8,265 bases of DNA. Source: Serpentinimonas sp. (lineage in GTDB: Bacteria; Pseudomonadota; Gammaproteobacteria; Burkholderiales; Burkholderiaceae_C). Shown here in pieces: positions 5,885 to 8,265 of this stretch. Position numbers and translations under genes: made by a program. Position 1 is the first letter of the stretch, and each line of letters starts with the position of its first letter. The stretch lies in contig JALOSG010000120.1 in NCBI GenBank assembly GCA_025458665.1, positions 1 to 8,265 on the forward strand, written 5' to 3'. The notes under the pieces are model-generated. The model searched no databases, was not told where the DNA came from, and worked only from the letters and a program-made list of their open reading frames with translations.

Positions 5885-7286
5885 GGGTGGTTGGGAGTGT
5901 CGGGCCGGGGCAGAGTTCCCGCCGGAGCGCAGCAGCAAGTCCTCCGTAAGGTGGTGGAAAACCCTGCGCTGGCGCCAGTTGGGCAGCGCCCTGATTGTAG
6001 GGACGCTGGCCGCCTGCACCACCACGCCTCTGCCCAGAGACCCTGCAATGGGCGGCACCACAGCGCCAGCGCCAGCGTCCGGCGCTCAGACCCCGAGCGG
6101 TAGCCGCCCGGACAACCTCAGTGTCCTGCCACCCGACCTGCGCCCGGACCTGCCCGCCAGCCCGCCCGCCAGCCCACCCGCCACCCCACCGGAAATCCGC
6201 GACCCCGGCGCTGCGCCGGCTCCCATCGTCACCGCCGCCACGTCTGCCGCCTGGCAGTGGGCCGATGCGCAGCCCCTACCGCGCCCTATCACCCAGGGCA
6301 AAAGCGTCTGGACGCCGGTGCGCTGGTCGGACCTGCCCGGCTGGGGCGAGGACGCACTGAGCGAAGCCTGGAACGCCTGGCTGCGCAGCTGCGAACGCCC
6401 GGCCCCCGGCATTGGCGCGGTGTGCCAGGAGGTGCGCCGCCTCTCCATAGCCACGCCCGCCGAGCAGCACGACTGGCTCATGCGCCGCATGCAGCCGTAC
6501 AGCGTGCGCACTCCGGCCGGCGAATCGCAAGGCCTGCTCACCGGCTACTACGAGCCTTCGCTGGTGGGCAGCCGCGTGGCCCAGGGCCCTTACCAGACGC
6601 CGCTGTACCGCACCCCGGCCGGCCTGCGCGCCGGCCAGCCGTGGTTCACCCGTCAGCAGATCGATGCCGACCCCGCCGCCCAGGCCGCGGTGCGCGGCCA
6701 GGAAATCGCCTGGCTGGCCGACCCGATCGACGCCCTGCTGCTGCAGATCCAGGGTTCCGGGCGCCTGAATGTGCTGGAACCCGACGGCAGCCAGCGCATG
6801 GTGCGGCTGGCCTTTGCGGCGCACAACGGCCACCCCTACCGCAGCGTGGCGCGCTACCTGCTCGACCAGGGCCTCATCCGCGAGGGCACCTGGGAAGCCA
6901 TCCGCGAATGGGCCGCGCGCAACCCCGAGCGCATCAACGAGATGCTCTGGAGCAACCCGCGCACGGTGTTCTTCCGCGAGGAGCCGCTGAGCGATTTCGA
7001 TGCCCGTTTCGGCCCGCGTGGTGCCCAGGGCGTGGCCCTGACGCCGGAGCGTTCCATTGCGGTAGACCGCGAGAGCATTCCCTATGGCACGCCGGTGTGG
7101 CTGCGCACTGTGGGGCCGGTGGCCCAGCTGCAGCGCCTGGTGCTGGCGCAGGACACGGGGGGCGCCATCATCGGGGCGGTGCGGGCGGATTACTTCACCG
7201 GCTGGGGCGACGGCGCCTACACCCTGGCCGCCGGCCTGAAGCAACCCCTGCAGATGTGGGTGCTGTGGCCGCGCAGCCCTTCCTGA
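5883..7286 (+). CDS. mltA: Membrane-bound lytic murein transglycosylase A, lipoprotein
   Basis: 467 residues from ATG 5883. MltA cleaves the MurNAc-GlcNAc bond of peptidoglycan, forming 1,6-anhydro-MurNAc, and is anchored to the inner face of the outer membrane. A lipoprotein signal is visible: hydrophobic 'LGSALIVGTLAAC' with lipobox LAAC and acylated Cys45. A Pro/Ala-rich linker (about 46-115) then precedes the MltA barrel ('GLLTGYYEPSLVGSR', 'YQTPLYRTPAG') and the 3D domain ('IQGSGRLNV', 'SIPYGTPVWLRT', and 'AQDTGGAIIGAVRADYFTGWG' region, with Asp424 and Asp436). One of these aspartates is the family's catalytic acid/base. It is longer than E. coli MltA mainly because of the linker. Start is uncertain: ATG 5883 gives an unusually long 44-residue signal, while CTG 5964 would give a normal 17-residue one. 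ATGs at 5817 and 5832 are also in frame but give even longer leaders and lie inside the minus-strand gene. Confidence 0.92.
   Translation: MGGWECRAGAEFPPERSSKSSVRWWKTLRWRQLGSALIVGTLAACTTTPLPRDPAMGGTTAPAPASGAQTPSGSRPDNLSVLPPDLRPDLPASPPASPPATPPEIRDPGAAPAPIVTAATSAAWQWADAQPLPRPITQGKSVWTPVRWSDLPGWGEDALSEAWNAWLRSCERPAPGIGAVCQEVRRLSIATPAEQHDWLMRRMQPYSVRTPAGESQGLLTGYYEPSLVGSRVAQGPYQTPLYRTPAGLRAGQPWFTRQQIDADPAAQAAVRGQEIAWLADPIDALLLQIQGSGRLNVLEPDGSQRMVRLAFAAHNGHPYRSVARYLLDQGLIREGTWEAIREWAARNPERINEMLWSNPRTVFFREEPLSDFDARFGPRGAQGVALTPERSIAVDRESIPYGTPVWLRTVGPVAQLQRLVLAQDTGGAIIGAVRADYFTGWGDGAYTLAAGLKQPLQMWVLWPRSPS
5947..5957 (+). promoter_or_regulatory. Shine-Dalgarno-like sequence upstream of a possible non-AUG mltA start
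   Basis: TAAGGTGGTGG closely resembles the anti-16S consensus TAAGGAGGTG. It sits 6 bases (from its end) before CTG 5964, which is in the mltA frame. Starting there yields M-R-W-R-Q-L followed directly by the hydrophobic core and Cys18, a textbook lipoprotein signal. It may be coincidence, since CTG starts are rare. Confidence 0.3.
6153..6188 (+). repeat. 12-bp tandem repeat, three units, in mltA linker
   Basis: The units CCCGCCAGCCCG, CCCGCCAGCCCA and CCCGCCACCCCA lie head to tail and encode PASP-PASP-PATP at residues 91-102 of the long form. They sit in the Pro-rich tether between lipid anchor and catalytic domain. Unit length is a multiple of three, so copy-number change by slippage would alter only tether length. 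Confidence 0.85.
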
Positions 7287-7308
7287 AGACCCCCACCCCT
7301 GTAACGCC

Positions 7309-8265
7309 ATGGCTGCCCATACCTCCCCCTTGCGGATTGGCGTACTCAACGGCGGCGGCGACTGCCCCGGGCTGAATGCCGTCATCCGCGCGGTGACCAA
7401 GTCGTTGTTGCGCCAGTGCGGCGCCGAGGTGCTGGGCATTCAGGACGGATTCGCCGGGCTGCTGGGCCCCGAGCCGCGCGTGCAGCCCCTCACCTGGGAG
7501 GCTGTGAGCGGCATCCTCATGCAGGGCGGCACCATCCTGGGTACCAGCAACCGCGCCAACCCGCTGGCCTCGGAAGCGGCCACGCAGCAAACGTTGGAGC
7601 ACATTGCCGCACTGCGGCTGGATGCGCTGGTGGCCATTGGCGGCGATGGCACCATGGAGCTGGCCCATGGCCTCGCCCAGCGCGGTGTGCCCGTGGTGGG
7701 CGTACCCAAGACCATAGACAACGACATTGCGGGTTGCGAGCGCAGCTTTGGCTTCGATACCGCGGTAGCCACCGTGACCGAAGCGCTGGAACGCATACAG
7801 ACCACCGGCCAGAGCCACAGCCGCGTCATGCTGGTGGAAACCATGGGCCGCTACGCCGGCTGGATTGCGCTGGAAGCCGGCATTGCCGGCGCCGCCGATG
7901 TGATTCTGCTGCCTGAACTGGACTACAGCATCGACGCGGTAGCGGCCGTGTGCCGCGCGCGCGAGCAGCGCCAGCGCTTCACCGTGGTTTGTGTGGGCGA
8001 GGGTGCCAAGCCGCGCGGTGGCAGCCTCACGGTAGAGCGCCGCCTGGCGGACAGCCCCGACCCCATCCGCCTGGGTGGCGTGGCCCACGTGTTGCGCGAA
8101 CAGTTGCAGCCCCTGCTGCACAGCGAGGTGCGCGCCACAGTGCTGGGCCATGTGCAGCGCGGCGGCGCGCCCACGCCATTCGACCGCGTGCTGGCCACCC
8201 AGTTTGGCAACCAGGCGGCCCAGCTGGTCATGGCGCGGCAGTTCAACCGCATGGTGACGCTGCAG
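7309..8265 (+). CDS. pfkA: 6-phosphofructokinase, ATP-type (3' end outside window)
   Basis: 319 codons are visible with no stop; the C-terminus lies beyond the right edge. The enzyme phosphorylates fructose 6-phosphate to fructose 1,6-bisphosphate in glycolysis, in the cytosol. Visible motifs: 'GVLNGGGDCPGLNAVIR' (nucleotide loop), 'GGTILGTSNRANP', 'GGDGTMELA', 'PKTIDNDI' with catalytic Asp137, 'ETMGRYAGWIA' and 'GHVQRGGAPTPFDRVLA'. Gly114 corresponds to E. coli Gly104, the residue that marks ATP use (Asp in PPi enzymes). Lys134 corresponds to position 124, which is Gly in E. coli PfkA and Lys in PPi-dependent and some ATP-dependent branches. I therefore favour ATP, with PPi less likely. ATG 7309 is the first sensible start, 22 bp after mltA; no Shine-Dalgarno is seen. 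The shared direction and short gap allow co-transcription with mltA. Confidence 0.92.
   Translation, partial: MAAHTSPLRIGVLNGGGDCPGLNAVIRAVTKSLLRQCGAEVLGIQDGFAGLLGPEPRVQPLTWEAVSGILMQGGTILGTSNRANPLASEAATQQTLEHIAALRLDALVAIGGDGTMELAHGLAQRGVPVVGVPKTIDNDIAGCERSFGFDTAVATVTEALERIQTTGQSHSRVMLVETMGRYAGWIALEAGIAGAADVILLPELDYSIDAVAAVCRAREQRQRFTVVCVGEGAKPRGGSLTVERRLADSPDPIRLGGVAHVLREQLQPLLHSEVRATVLGHVQRGGAPTPFDRVLATQFGNQAAQLVMARQFNRMVTLQ

Noticed and set aside
6276..8151. Minus-strand open frames opposite mltA and pfkA (387 and 318 codons)
   Set aside because: Composition typical of antisense shadows, and both are opposite strongly conserved enzymes.

Overview
The window is GC-rich (roughly two thirds G+C by eye) with tightly packed genes and strong G/C at third codon positions. 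Gene content and protein signatures point to a betaproteobacterium of the order Burkholderiales, most likely family Comamonadaceae (Acidovorax/Comamonas-like). This placement is an inference from protein family resemblance. There is no rRNA, tRNA, CRISPR array, insertion sequence, phage gene or origin, and no gene-free stretch longer than about 40 bases outside the short junctions described below.

Layout, left to right, plus strand unless noted. (1) 1-2055: the C-terminal part of a YhdP-type AsmA-like envelope protein, entering from the left edge and split into two frames at 538-541 by what looks like a small frame-disrupting deletion. (2) 2091-2936: a Nit-type carbon-nitrogen hydrolase with an intact Glu-Lys-Cys triad. 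(3) 2933-4996: a two-TM PAS sensor histidine kinase of the DctS/FixL type, overlapping the hydrolase stop by ATGA. (4) 5021-5683: its FixJ/DctR-type response regulator (receiver plus LuxR-type HTH). (5) 5696-5884, minus strand: an unrecognised 62-residue single-pass membrane protein. (6) 5883-7286: an MltA-type lytic transglycosylase lipoprotein whose ATG overlaps the start codon of gene 5 within one CCATGG palindrome. (7) 7309 to the right edge: an ATP-type 6-phosphofructokinase, cut off by the window.

How they fit together: kinase and regulator are a clear cognate pair, and the kinase is probably translationally coupled to the hydrolase. DctS/DctR relatives control C4-dicarboxylate TRAP uptake, but no transporter is present here, so the target is unknown. 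The remaining genes are housekeeping functions for the envelope (YhdP, MltA) and glycolysis (PfkA). I see no convincing undescribed multi-gene system. The points most worth a second look are the broken yhdP, the ambiguous divergent start at CCATGG, the possible leaderless starts, and the mixed donor-site residues of the phosphofructokinase.
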